Below, one piece after another: positions 6,667 through 14,316 of a stretch of 57,267 nt of DNA. Below the pieces are notes generated by a model. That model was not told where the DNA came from, did not search any database, and saw only the letters and a list, made by a program, of their open reading frames with translations. The stretch's first letter is position 1. Each line of letters starts with the position of its first letter. The position numbers and the translations under genes are program-made. The stretch covers positions 1 through 57,267 of the IMG/VR virus record IMGVR_UViG_3300043398_000440; one strand, 5' to 3'. The DNA is from a virus.

Positions 6667-7238
6667 CTGATGGACGCTGCCGTGATGCGGCCATACGCAT
6701 AGTGCGATCCGGTAACCCAGTTGGCGACCGCTTGCAAATACACGGTCGTGTTGACCACCACAGTAAATTTTTTGAAGGGCATTACGTCCGTCTGACCGTT
6801 GCTCACGTCCAGCAGTGCGCCAGCCGCCGTATTGGGCACGGTCCACAGCAGATAAGTGTCGCCGATCGTGCCCGAGCTGGGCGCGGCGGCGGTGCTGATG
6901 CTGATACCGTGGTAGCTGAGGCCGAGCACGGTCTGGTCGAACTGTATGAGCCCGGTCACCAGCCAGGTGCCGGGAGTCAGTGTGATGCTGGTAATATCTT
7001 TCATTGTGGCGCGTACCAAGGCGACGCGACTGGCTGCGGCCACTACACTCTCAATTACGGAGATGGTTCCGCCACCGCTAAGACCGTCGACAGTCTCCTC
7101 CAGGGTGTCAACCGAGTCCTCCAGATCCTCAACTGCCTCATTCACGCGGTCAATGTTGTCCGTGGTGTGCTTTTGCCATCTCAAGTGTTCAGGCAGGGTC
7201 GTGTTTGCCAACAGTCCAGGTCGTTTGATTGTTGCCAT
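6663..7238 (-). CDS. virion-type protein with coiled coil and beta-sandwich tip
   Basis: The 191-aa protein starts MATIKRPGLLANTTLPEHL. A heptad region (NEAVEDLEDSVDTLEETVDGL) suggests a trimeric stalk. A beta-rich tip follows, ending SHYAYGRITAASIS. That tip resembles the C-terminus of the protein at 34580-35026 (AYGRISARRVR), suggesting a receptor-binding or fibre-tip role. It is odd that this structural-type gene lies alone on the minus strand amid early plus-strand genes. Its leader (7231-7260) resembles that of the gene at 43290. Confidence 0.55.
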   Translation of the reverse strand: MATIKRPGLLANTTLPEHLRWQKHTTDNIDRVNEAVEDLEDSVDTLEETVDGLSGGGTISVIESVVAAASRVALVRATMKDITSITLTPGTWLVTGLIQFDQTVLGLSYHGISISTAAAPSSGTIGDTYLLWTVPNTAAGALLDVSNGQTDVMPFKKFTVVVNTTVYLQAVANWVTGSHYAYGRITAASIS

Positions 7239-7275
7239 GCTGTAGGTAGTCGAATTGGCCCGGCCACCGCGCCGC

Positions 7276-7304
7276 TTGACAGCAGCTTAACCAAGTGTTA
7301 AATA
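7276..7304 (+). promoter_or_regulatory. sigma70 promoter, leaderless arrangement
   Basis: TTGACA (7276-7281), 17 bases, then TAAATA (7299-7304); TTAAAT at 7298 is an alternative. The ATG at 7311 falls at the predicted transcription start. The layout resembles the promoter at 1491-1519. Confidence 0.55.
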
Positions 7305-7310
7305 AGGCAC

Positions 7311-7580
7311 ATGAACGATGTTCAGCATCTGATGGCGACTATCTCAGGAATGCGAGAAAAGCTAGCCGACTTCAAGCGCTTTCGCGCCAATTACCAGAAC
7401 ATGCGCATGTTGTGGAAAGCCGAGCACAGCATTAACCAACTGCAAGCTGGGTGGATTGCTAAGCTGGAGCGGTGCATCCGTGAGGCTATTGAAGACAGCT
7501 CGGCGGATAGTGTGGACCTGCGCAAATACTTGGAAAAAGTGCTTGAGAGCAAGCCGAGTGCCTTGCTTAGCTCGGTTTAA
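7311..7580 (+). CDS. hypothetical helical protein
   Basis: The 89-aa protein, MNDVQHLMATISGMREKL onward, is almost entirely amphipathic helix with many Lys and Glu residues. No family recognised. It is the first gene after a leaderless-type promoter and precedes the tRNA-Met gene, so it may mark the start of a transcription unit. Confidence 0.6.
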   Translation: MNDVQHLMATISGMREKLADFKRFRANYQNMRMLWKAEHSINQLQAGWIAKLERCIREAIEDSSADSVDLRKYLEKVLESKPSALLSSV

Positions 7581-7597
7581 TGTGTTAGTAATCAGTC

Positions 7598-7668
7598 GCG
7601 GGGTATGGTAACGGCTAACCTGCCAGGTTCATGTCCTAGGCGATCTGGGTTCGAATCCCAGCTCCGCA
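7598..7668 (+). tRNA. tRNA-Met (CAT), slightly irregular
   Basis: Acceptor GCGGGGT (7598-7604) pairs with GCTCCGC (7661-7667), with one G-U. The T arm is CTGGG-TTCGAAT-CCCAG. The anticodon loop TTCATGT has CAT at 7630-7632, closed by CCAGG/CCTAG with one mismatch. CCA is not encoded. The D arm is short, with a GGT/ACC stem. It could be initiator-like, elongator Met or Ile2 (modified CAT). Confidence 0.75.
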
Positions 7669-7701
7669 AGTTTACTTTTTTTGAAGGAACACAAGAAAGA
7701 C

Positions 7702-8220
7702 ATGGACACACCTACCGCCAGTACAGAGCCCGTCATCCAGGATCTGGCGCCCGAAGACAAAAAACTTGTCTGGCCAGACGCAGCCGCGTTCATGGACGAC
7801 GAAACCTCAGCCGAGGCAATAGCTTTGGCGGCGGTCGAAATCCTCTCAGTGCTGGAGCACATCAACCGGGCAGTAGTGAAGTGCGCGGGCAGCGTCCTGC
7901 CACTTGGCGTGAAGATGGCGTTCATCAAGAAAACACGCAACGCGGTCAACCAGCTGTACCTGGGCGTGCCTAACCAACAGGTGTTGGCGGTTGAAGCCCT
8001 GGTCGCGACTGAGTTGTTCGGCGACCAAGCCCAAGAAATTGTCGGTGGAAAAGAGAACGTTGACGCCACCAGCCCAGAGGTGATGGCGCCGAGCTACGGC
8101 GATCCAGACGCGTTCACGGGCAACGGGGGAGTAGTAGCAACTGGTAAAACGTCGGCTTCCAATCCCGAAGTTGCGGGTTCGAATCCCGAATCCCCCGCCA
8201 TGCCGGAGTACCCGCAGTAG
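7702..8220 (+). CDS. hypothetical protein reading through a tRNA gene
   Basis: The 172-aa frame begins MDTPTASTEP after an AAGGAA-type site. Its central part (AIALAAVEILSVLEHINRAV and FIKKTRNAVNQLYLG) is helical. From about residue 142 it is simply a translation of the tRNA-Trp gene (SNPEVAGSNPES). The functional protein therefore probably ends near the tRNA, or the tRNA is processed from its 3' coding end. No family recognised. Confidence 0.55.
   Translation: MDTPTASTEPVIQDLAPEDKKLVWPDAAAFMDDETSAEAIALAAVEILSVLEHINRAVVKCAGSVLPLGVKMAFIKKTRNAVNQLYLGVPNQQVLAVEALVATELFGDQAQEIVGGKENVDATSPEVMAPSYGDPDAFTGNGGVVATGKTSASNPEVAGSNPESPAMPEYPQ
8125..8200 (+). tRNA. tRNA-Trp (CCA) with encoded CCA end
   Basis: GGGGGAG (8125-8131) pairs with ATCCCCC, with one mismatch, followed by G and an encoded CCA (8198-8200). 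The T loop is GCGGG-TTCGAAT-CCCGA. The anticodon loop TTCCAAT has CCA at 8159-8161, with the stem TCGGC/CCCGA. The whole gene lies inside the 3' end of the preceding frame. Confidence 0.82.
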
Positions 8221-8324
8221 CGATGGCAGCCAATTCTCCAAACGGCCGCGCTGTTTACAAATCAGTCAGTGCAGCGTTTTTGCTTGGCGACCAGACAGAT
8301 TTTCACTGACCCAAGGAGTTTTTC

Positions 8325-8465
8325 ATGACGCAGCACCAAGCAGTTCTAGCCCTCATCGAACTAACCACAGCATTGCAAGTGCTCAATGAGCTACCCACTG
8401 ATTCCAGTGTGCGGCAAAACTATGTAAAACTGCTTAGTATTCTATTTCGGGTTGCTGGTGTGTAG
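8325..8465 (+). CDS. small hypothetical protein, 46 aa
   Basis: A short frame begins MTQHQAVLALIELTTALQVL and ends RVAGV. It is predicted to be two amphipathic helices. It has an excellent AAGGAG eight bases from the ATG, the main reason to call it. It is six bases upstream of the next gene, so probably co-transcribed. Confidence 0.6.
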   Translation: MTQHQAVLALIELTTALQVLNELPTDSSVRQNYVKLLSILFRVAGV

Positions 8466-8471
8466 GCAGGC

Positions 8472-9419
8472 ATGATAGTATCAAACGATGAGTTCAGGGC
8501 AATCTGCTCCAGTCTTGCCCCGCTAGTCCAGCAGGCGCGCGAGCTAAGTGTCACCCTGGCAGCCGAGCAGCTTGCTCTGGACCGGCGACATGAGACCATC
8601 TTCGTCGCCACACGCAGCACAGGCAAAACCGCCATCGGCCGCGCCAGCAAGTTTGGCAGCGACCCGACCATTTGCGAGGTCGGCGGCTACTTTGACGCGC
8701 AAGGCGGCGAGACCCTGCGCGCACTGGAAAAGACCCTCGCAGCCATGCTCAAGGTGTATCGCGAGCAGCGCGCCATCATGCCCAAGTACCGGCCAAAGAT
8801 TTTCCTGCGTTCTGAAACCTGGGCGCAGCTCAAGCCGCGCTTTCACTGGGTCGATCAGCATCAGGTTGCCGAGATTGAGTTTCCACGCAACCTCTTTTAC
8901 CAGGCATTACAGCATCTGGGCGCGCCCGACGCCGCGCTTGCGTTCTTTGGTCCTGCCTGGCTGGAGGGCTGCCAGGACTCGACCGGACGACTGCTGCCAG
9001 GGCTGGCATTTGACGCGCTGGAGCACGCGATCGGGCAACCCGAGCTACGCGGCACCTCAGCTAAATGGCAGGGCCACGCCCACGCAGCAGCTAAACACAT
9101 TCAGTCGCAGCCCGATCTAGCCTTTTGGTTGCCGTACTTAGCTCCAGCCGACAAGCACGTGTACAGTCACGATGCTAAGCTAACAATCCCGCTAGAGCGC
9201 ACTTTGGAGCGGATACGTTCAGGGAGACAAGCGCGGCAAATACCGGAGCTACCGTACGGAATGACTGGCCCACAGTTCGTGAAGCACTTAGAACACGCAG
9301 GTGTGTGGCATCAGAACAACAAAAAATTTCTTGAGTGGGCGAGACCTTACGCGGTCGGTGCAACTTTTCTGAAATCTAACTTGACGGCTGATGCCTTGAG
9401 ACGTATGTTACAGGAATGA
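8472..9419 (+). CDS. hypothetical protein, 315 aa
   Basis: The protein starts MIVSNDEFRAICSSLAPLV. It is helical at the N-terminus, with mixed Trp/His-rich segments (FHWVDQHQVAEIEFP, WLPYLAPADKHVYSH). A sequence TRSTGKT near residue 49 looks like a P-loop but lacks the surrounding fold signals. No family recognised. It overlaps the serine recombinase by four bases (ATGA), so the two are translationally coupled and may work together. Confidence 0.6.
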   Translation: MIVSNDEFRAICSSLAPLVQQARELSVTLAAEQLALDRRHETIFVATRSTGKTAIGRASKFGSDPTICEVGGYFDAQGGETLRALEKTLAAMLKVYREQRAIMPKYRPKIFLRSETWAQLKPRFHWVDQHQVAEIEFPRNLFYQALQHLGAPDAALAFFGPAWLEGCQDSTGRLLPGLAFDALEHAIGQPELRGTSAKWQGHAHAAAKHIQSQPDLAFWLPYLAPADKHVYSHDAKLTIPLERTLERIRSGRQARQIPELPYGMTGPQFVKHLEHAGVWHQNNKKFLEWARPYAVGATFLKSNLTADALRRMLQE

Positions 9420-10165
9420 AGCGAAACATTGCATACGTGCGGGTATCAACCACGGCTCAGCTTGAAGGCAACGGACCGGCGGCACAACGGGCCGACATCA
9501 CTAACTGGGCGGCGATGACCGGAACCACGATAGACGAATGGGTCACGGAAGATGAGACCGGCACCGAAGCAGATCGCGAGCAGATTCTGCTGTTGAAGCA
9601 GCGCGCGGCGGCGGGCGAGCTGGGGACACTGGTGATCTCGCAAACTTCCCGCCTGGGTCGCGAGCTGTGGGTCAGTGAACACCTGTTCAACTACTTTGCC
9701 AAGCACGGCGTGGAAGTCGTGAGCGCTAACGAGCTGTTCGGCAAGGGTCGATCTGGCGTGTTGGCGCGGCAAGTGATGGGCGCGGTGGCGCAGTACCAAA
9801 AAGACGCGCACTTGGACCACATGAAAGCGACGCGTTTAGCTGCTACGGTGGGGCGAGGTACCAGCATGGGTGGGCAGTCGGCCTACGGGTACCGCGCGGC
9901 CGGCAAAGGGGCATTGCATGTGGATGCGCATGAAGCGCGCTTGGTGGCACGGACGTTTGATCTGGCCGGTACGGGGATTACTCTGGAGCGCGTGGCGGAG
10001 CTGCTCGCTGAAGAAGGCTTCCGCACTCGCAAAGGAACACGTATTGCGCGAATGCAGGTGCTACGGCTGCTGCGTCGAGAGGGCGTGTACCGAGGCCAAG
10101 CACCTGTTAATCATGTCGAACTGGAACCTGGCGTTAAGCCCGCGCAGCCGGCGGTCCTGAAATGA
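9416..10165 (+). CDS. serine recombinase (resolvase plus partial recombinase domain)
   Basis: The 249-aa protein has a resolvase catalytic domain: YVRVSTTAQ with the nucleophilic Ser near residue 11, and QTSRLGREL with the catalytic Arg pair. A recombinase-type DNA-binding domain follows (SAYGYRAAGKGALHVDAHEARLV, then GFRTRKGTRIARMQVLRLL). It lacks the zinc ribbon and coiled coil of large phage integrases, so it is intermediate between invertase/resolvase and integrase classes. It could resolve genome multimers, invert a segment or integrate; no invertible segment or att site was identified. A motif copy (9833-9850) reads RLAATVG. Confidence 0.88.
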   Translation: MKRNIAYVRVSTTAQLEGNGPAAQRADITNWAAMTGTTIDEWVTEDETGTEADREQILLLKQRAAAGELGTLVISQTSRLGRELWVSEHLFNYFAKHGVEVVSANELFGKGRSGVLARQVMGAVAQYQKDAHLDHMKATRLAATVGRGTSMGGQSAYGYRAAGKGALHVDAHEARLVARTFDLAGTGITLERVAELLAEEGFRTRKGTRIARMQVLRLLRREGVYRGQAPVNHVELEPGVKPAQPAVLK

Positions 10166-10449
10166 GGCCCAAGCTAACCCCGCTCCAGAAAAAGCATCGA
10201 ATACCCCCACTCGATGACGACGGCTTTGTGCTTCCAAGCGCGCGACCGTACGCGGCGAACTGGTATCGTATTCGGTATCAGGCTGCGACACCTAGCGCGG
10301 CTACAGGAGCGGAGGTTATTAGAGGCCATCGACCTGATTTGCGTGTCGGCAAGCCCATAATCATCAACCGTAATAAAACTCCAGTTGGGGTCTCATTCAG
10401 CATTGAAGCACTCGTAGCAGGGCTCAAGCAAATGGGGTCCCATGAGTGA
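10162..10449 (+). CDS. hypothetical protein
   Basis: The 95-aa protein begins MRPKLTPLQKKHRIPPLDDDG, with basic ends and no known motif. It overlaps the recombinase stop by four bases (ATGA) and the next small gene by eight, so it belongs to the same operon. Confidence 0.55.
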   Translation: MRPKLTPLQKKHRIPPLDDDGFVLPSARPYAANWYRIRYQAATPSAATGAEVIRGHRPDLRVGKPIIINRNKTPVGVSFSIEALVAGLKQMGSHE

Positions 10450-10609
10450 CGCTGATCGCAAGCTTGCCGTGGTTGATGTAGACACGAAGCCTGCAGTGCC
10501 CTGCGCAGATTGCGCAGATGTAGTGCGGTTACGCGCGGAAAACGAAGAACTAAAACTGAGAATCCTGCGGCTCGAAGACCGAATCGCTGAACTGAACAAA
10601 GGAATTTAA
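10442..10609 (+). CDS. small CxxC and leucine-zipper-like protein, 55 aa
   Basis: The frame starts MSDADRKLAVVDVDTK. It has one CADC pair and then a heptad region (LRAENEELKLRILRLEDRI) that should dimerise as a coiled coil. It fills the gap between two genes and overlaps the upstream one. It could be a small adaptor or transcription cofactor; unknown. Confidence 0.55.
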   Translation: MSDADRKLAVVDVDTKPAVPCADCADVVRLRAENEELKLRILRLEDRIAELNKGI

Positions 10610-10616
10610 CGTATGC

Positions 10617-11198
10617 ATGTCACGACGCCGATCCCGGCCACTATGGCTGCGGGCAATCAAAGACCCAGAAGCACAAGCCTTTCTCAAAGCTAACGCTGCC
10701 GAGTTTCCAGTCAACAGTTTCTTGCCGGATCCAATCGAGTTCGGGCAGAAGCGCAAGTTCGCCAACCAACAAATTGCCGACCTGATGGCATCGCAAATGC
10801 CGTTCAGCAACCCACACCACCAGCGGCTGGCCGAGCTGTTTTTGTCGGTGCCGCCGCGCGAGATTGCCGGCAAGCTGGACTGGCCGCGCAGCCTGGTTTA
10901 CAGCCAGTTGCGCGCACTCAAGCGTTTCGTACTGGCCAAGCACCGTCGAGAGAAGGCCGCGTTGCTGCATGGCCGAGGTCGCGATGCCGAGTTGGAGGCG
11001 CCGCCCGATGTAATCGCGATCGACCAAGTCAGCTTCACGCTGCATGAGCGCACAGCAACCGCGTACCTGGTATCGCGCGGCAACCAAGAGTTTTGGGTCG
11101 ACGAGGCAGGCGTGAAATTCTCTGCCTCGGTTCAGGAGTGCCTGAACGAGCTGGAGGAGCATCGCGAGCAGTTTGAAATCCTAGATGTGGCGGACTGA
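10617..11198 (+). CDS. putative HTH DNA-binding protein
   Basis: The 193-aa protein has a basic start (MSRRRSRPLWLRAIK). A middle segment, LFLSVPPREIAGKLDWPRSLVYSQLRALKRFV, resembles the helix-turn-helix of sigma region 4 or GerE-like regulators. The C-terminal half may be a small beta domain (VSFTLHERTATAYLVSRG). It could be a transcription regulator acting on phage promoters or on the dispersed motif. The start is one of two overlapping ATGs in ATGCATG. AAAGGA is better spaced for the first, out-of-frame one. It is coupled to the resolvase gene by overlap. Confidence 0.5.
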   Translation: MSRRRSRPLWLRAIKDPEAQAFLKANAAEFPVNSFLPDPIEFGQKRKFANQQIADLMASQMPFSNPHHQRLAELFLSVPPREIAGKLDWPRSLVYSQLRALKRFVLAKHRREKAALLHGRGRDAELEAPPDVIAIDQVSFTLHERTATAYLVSRGNQEFWVDEAGVKFSASVQECLNELEEHREQFEILDVAD

Positions 11199-11701
11199 TG
11201 GCGCGCAAACGACCTGAGTTCCCGCGACTAGTGTTGGCTATCGACCCTGCCAAGGCCGCCGGCTTTGCCCTGTTCGTCGGTCGCAAACTCACCCAGTATG
11301 GCGCGGTCGACGGCAGCACCTGGGCAAGCATGGCCCCGGTGTTCGCCACCGCAGTGGCTGATCAATCCCCAAAACCCGGCGACGAAATGGTGTGTGTCAT
11401 CGAGGATGGCTGGTGGGCACCTGGCCGAATGAATGGCAAAGCAATGTTGACACTAGGCAGACGTCGCGGCTTGGCTCAAGGTGCTGCTGAGGCATGCGGG
11501 TTTACCAAGTTTGAGTACATCGGCCCTAGTACGTGGCAAAACGCACTATTTGGCTATATTGGCGGCCGTGACACTAAAGAGCTTAGCATGACCTATGCCT
11601 CCAGTATGGGTGCGGTAACAACCAGTCACGACGCTGCCGATGCTGTCTGTTTAGGCGCGTATTACCTGCAGTCACTTGACTTACTGTTGAAATCAGCCTA
11701 A
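11198..11701 (+). CDS. RuvC-like Holliday junction resolvase
   Basis: The 167-aa protein shows the RNase H-fold resolvase pattern. LAIDPAKAAGFALF carries the first catalytic Asp, CVIEDGWW the Glu, and SHDAADAVCLGAYY the C-terminal acidic pair. It should cut four-way junctions, needed before packaging or for recombination with the Cas4-like nuclease and Sak4-like ATPase downstream. The start overlaps the previous stop by one base. The dispersed motif at 11347-11363 is read as ATAVADQ. Confidence 0.78.
   Translation: MARKRPEFPRLVLAIDPAKAAGFALFVGRKLTQYGAVDGSTWASMAPVFATAVADQSPKPGDEMVCVIEDGWWAPGRMNGKAMLTLGRRRGLAQGAAEACGFTKFEYIGPSTWQNALFGYIGGRDTKELSMTYASSMGAVTTSHDAADAVCLGAYYLQSLDLLLKSA
11347..11363 (+). 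repeat. dispersed motif in the resolvase gene
   Basis: CACCGCAGTGGCTGATC, sense orientation, read as T-A-V-A-D. Confidence 0.75.
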
Positions 11702-11710
11702 TGTCATCGG

Positions 11711-11902
11711 ATGGAAGCTGACGTTAGAGCCTTGGTTGAACGCCTAAAAATAGCGCTCAAGGACCAATTCAAAATTGAACTGAGTTTCGCTATGTACGCG
11801 ACCGAGTCATCGGCTAGCGCCCTGGCCGGTGCTGATGCGCGCGTGGCGAACGCTGAGGCGACGTTGATAGCGCTGGTCAAGTCCGCAATTCGAAAGGTTT
11901 AG
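11711..11902 (+). CDS. small hypothetical helical protein
   Basis: The 63-aa frame, MEADVRALVERLKIALKD onward, is alanine-rich and wholly helical. It lies between the resolvase and the Cas4-like nuclease, nine bases after the former, so probably belongs to the recombination operon. Function unknown. A partial motif, GGTTTAGCCGCTG, overlaps its stop codon. Confidence 0.5.
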   Translation: MEADVRALVERLKIALKDQFKIELSFAMYATESSASALAGADARVANAEATLIALVKSAIRKV

Positions 11903-11909
11903 CCGCTGC

Positions 11910-12839
11910 ATGGCGATCGCCGCGTCCTCATCCGAATCCGAGTACCTGAGCAACTCGCGCAGCTACGTATTCAATAAATGCCTGCGCGCTTACGATTATA
12001 AGTACCGTAAAAAGATCAAGACTCGCTCTGGCAAAATGGGCTTCAAATCTTGGCACCGCATGTTTCGCGGCATTGCGATTCACTCGGCAATCGAGGCGGG
12101 GTTCCTCGGCCAGCCGTTGGTCGCGGCTGTGTGTGCGAAGTGCGACAAGGAGCGCGGTAACGGGCTAACTCCCGAGCAGACCGAAGCACTGGCGGTGATC
12201 GAAGAGGAGTCCCCAATCGTTGCGCAGTCGTTGCTAGACTGGCTGCCCGCAAGCGACTGGGAGCCTATGCAGCACTTAGGAAAGCCAATGGTTGAGGCAC
12301 GCTTGGAATGGAGCTTGCCGCATTGGCGAGGTTTTCTCGGGTTTGCCGATCTAGTGGCGCGCCACAAACCGAGCGGGCGCGTGATGGTGCTTGATTGGAA
12401 GACTCGGGAAACGTTCGAAGATGAAGACGTGGACCGCTTCAATGCGCAGTTTGCGCTGTACCAGTACGTGCTAGCAAAGATGGGGATTCAAACACACGGT
12501 TCGTTATTGGTCGAAGCTAAGCCGACGACTCCTAAGCGCGCTCCAAAAACCATTCGCGATGATTTTGGTGGCATTGACTGCGTGCGGGTTAGCGCTGATG
12601 GCCGTTTTCGCAGTATTCCTACTTATCGCAGCCCGACTATGCTTCAGGCCTTTTGGGATGATTTTAGTGTGCAAGCGAAAGTCATCGCCAACATCCGCGA
12701 CGACGAAATCTACCGAAGCATGGGAGCCTTCGCCTGCAAAGATTGCGACTTTCAACAGCTTTGCATGGCCGAGCTTAATGGCCACGATGTCGAACACGTT
12801 TTGAGCGCGCGATACTCGACCCTCGCCATTGTGCCGTAG
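11910..12839 (+). CDS. Cas4/RecB-like PD-(D/E)XK exonuclease
   Basis: The 309-aa protein contains GFADLVARHKPSGRVMVLDWKTRE, the PD-(D/E)XK core (Asp, then D-W-K). Four cysteines are placed as in iron-sulphur Cas4 enzymes: NKCLRAYDYKY near the start and CKDCDFQQLC near the end. It probably degrades DNA ends to make single strands for annealing. Its neighbours are a RuvC-like resolvase, a Sak4-like ATPase and a DUF669-like SSB, a coherent recombination and replication set. Confidence 0.82.
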   Translation: MAIAASSSESEYLSNSRSYVFNKCLRAYDYKYRKKIKTRSGKMGFKSWHRMFRGIAIHSAIEAGFLGQPLVAAVCAKCDKERGNGLTPEQTEALAVIEEESPIVAQSLLDWLPASDWEPMQHLGKPMVEARLEWSLPHWRGFLGFADLVARHKPSGRVMVLDWKTRETFEDEDVDRFNAQFALYQYVLAKMGIQTHGSLLVEAKPTTPKRAPKTIRDDFGGIDCVRVSADGRFRSIPTYRSPTMLQAFWDDFSVQAKVIANIRDDEIYRSMGAFACKDCDFQQLCMAELNGHDVEHVLSARYSTLAIVP

Positions 12840-12902
12840 CGCGCATTCCGCACCATTTGTACGTTTTGTACACTTTTACACGTTATTAGGAGTCCGATAT
12901 GC

Positions 12903-13709
12903 ATGCCGATTCGCAAACTGACCGTCACCAAAGACCAGCCGATCCGCCGCAAGATCCTGCTAGCAGGTAAAACCGGTAGCGGCAAAACCCACCTGGCAGG
13001 CACCGCGCAAGACGTGCCCGAAATGGCCAACGTGCTTTGCGCCAGCATCGACGGCGGTATCAGCACGCTGGCCTCGCGCGGCGACATTCTCTACGACGTA
13101 ACCAAGGGCATCAACTCGGTCGAAGAGCTGCTGTGGCTGCTGGTGCGCAAAGACCCGAGCGTGGCGGGAGTACAGACGCTGCTGCTGGACGGTGCCAGCG
13201 AGTTGCAAAAGGCAGACTTGGCTGACCTGGCCGAGACTGCAGCCAAAAAGGTCAATCCCAACAAAGAAAAGCAGCGCGACAAAGACGTCAATGAGCTGCT
13301 CGACTACAAGAAAAACAAAGGCCGCATGCTGCGCATCCTGCGCATGGCGCGCGACATTCCCGACATCAACCTGATTGTGACCTGCTGGGTGGCCGAGCAG
13401 TACCCGGTCGATCCGCAAACCAACCTGCCCAACAAACTCGCCAAGCCAATCAAGACTTGGCCTGACCTCAGCCAGGCTGTGCGCGACGTTGCTCTTGGAT
13501 ATTTCGACGATGTACACACCTTGGTCGAGGAAAAAGGCGTGCGTTACCTGTACACAGGCGACTACAAAGGCGTCTTTGGCAAAACCCGCGACCCCGCAGT
13601 GGCTAAAGAATTGAGTACAGAAATCGAAGGATCTCGTGTGCCTGTCTTGATTAACCCTACTTTTGCTGATATCTACGCACGGTATCGCAAGGCGTATAAA
13701 CAGATCTAA
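12903..13709 (+). CDS. Sak4-like RecA-fold ATPase
   Basis: The 268-aa protein has Walker A LLAGKTGSGKTHLAG near residue 20 and a Walker B-type strand VQTLLLDGASEL. The RecA-like domain ends with INLIVTCWVAEQY. The layout is that of phage AAA_24/Sak4 single-strand annealing ATPases, which typically sit beside a DUF669 SSB, as here. It is expected to bind single-stranded DNA and promote annealing or recombination. The start ATG (12903) overlaps another ATG at 12899; AGGAG lies upstream of both. Confidence 0.8.
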   Translation: MPIRKLTVTKDQPIRRKILLAGKTGSGKTHLAGTAQDVPEMANVLCASIDGGISTLASRGDILYDVTKGINSVEELLWLLVRKDPSVAGVQTLLLDGASELQKADLADLAETAAKKVNPNKEKQRDKDVNELLDYKKNKGRMLRILRMARDIPDINLIVTCWVAEQYPVDPQTNLPNKLAKPIKTWPDLSQAVRDVALGYFDDVHTLVEEKGVRYLYTGDYKGVFGKTRDPAVAKELSTEIEGSRVPVLINPTFADIYARYRKAYKQI

Positions 13710-13725
13710 CCAAGGAGCATCGCAG

Positions 13726-14151
13726 ATGACTATGACAGCTAACCCAGTTTCAGCAGACCAAGAAGAGTTCGTTTTGCCGCCAGACACAGGCAACGGAGGC
13801 TCGCGCTACGACTTTGATGGCGAGTGTGAGGTGGAGATCACCGAAGCCAAGGCCAGCGTCTCCAAAAAAGGCAACCCGATGGCGGTGTTGACCGTGGTGG
13901 GTCTCGACGGACCCGCCGAGGGCTTGCAATTCACGGACTACGCGGTCGATTTCCGGCTGCGCAATCTCGCGGCGGCTGCCTGGGGCGATAAAACCCCGCG
14001 CTCGGAGCCGTTGACATTCAGCTTGAAGCGGGCTGTGGGTAGCCGAGTGATCGCGAAATTTGTCTCGGAAGAGTACAACGGCAAGCGCCGCGCCAAGATT
14101 GCGGAGTACTTGAGTGCGAAGTCTGGTGGCGGGGCCCCGCTGCCTTTCTAG
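13726..14151 (+). CDS. DUF669-like single-strand DNA-binding protein
   Basis: The 141-aa protein has an OB-like beta pattern (GECEVEITEAKASVSKKG, AVLTVVGLDGPAEG). The end is low-complexity and Gly-rich (GGGAPLPF), like the flexible tail of phage SSBs. It follows the Sak4-like gene by 16 bases with AAGGAG at the right distance. It probably coats single strands during replication and recruits the annealing ATPase. Confidence 0.65.
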   Translation: MTMTANPVSADQEEFVLPPDTGNGGSRYDFDGECEVEITEAKASVSKKGNPMAVLTVVGLDGPAEGLQFTDYAVDFRLRNLAAAAWGDKTPRSEPLTFSLKRAVGSRVIAKFVSEEYNGKRRAKIAEYLSAKSGGGAPLPF

Positions 14152-14165
14152 AGTGTTCAAGGAAC

Positions 14166-14209
14166 GGCGTGCCGCGCGCTAGCCTCGCTGCTTAGAAGGC
14201 GGGCACGCC
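14166..14209 (+). terminator. inverted repeat before tRNA-Thr
   Basis: GGCGTGCC (14166-14173) is complementary to GGCACGCC (14202-14209). The hairpin follows the SSB stop and precedes the tRNA. It may end the upstream transcript or serve as an RNA-processing site; there is no T run directly after it. Confidence 0.4.
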
Positions 14210-14218
14210 CAACCCAAC

Positions 14219-14290
14219 GCCTGTATAGCTCAAGCGGCAGAGTGATCGCCTTGTAAGCGATTGATCGGTGTTCGATTCACCGTGCAGGCT
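14219..14290 (+). tRNA. tRNA-Thr (TGT)
   Basis: The cloverleaf is complete. Acceptor GCCTGTA pairs with TGCAGGC. The D arm is GCTC/GAGT. The anticodon arm is ATCGC-CTTGTAA-GCGAT with anticodon TGT. The T arm is CGGTG-TTCGATT-CACCG. No CCA is encoded; the discriminator T is followed by a T run, so transcription may also stop here. Confidence 0.92.
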
Positions 14291-14316
14291 TTTTTAGCAT
14301 TTGGAGCTGACTATGC

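Noticed and set aside
8472-9419. P-loop ATPase call for TRSTGKT
   Set aside because: The spacing resembles Walker A but neither the preceding strand nor a Walker B is evident.
13125-13150. GAGCTGCTGTGGCTGCTGGTG as a dispersed-motif copy
   Set aside because: It matches only the central GCTGCTGTGG. It is explained by Leu codons (E-E-L-L-W-L-L) and lacks the flanks.
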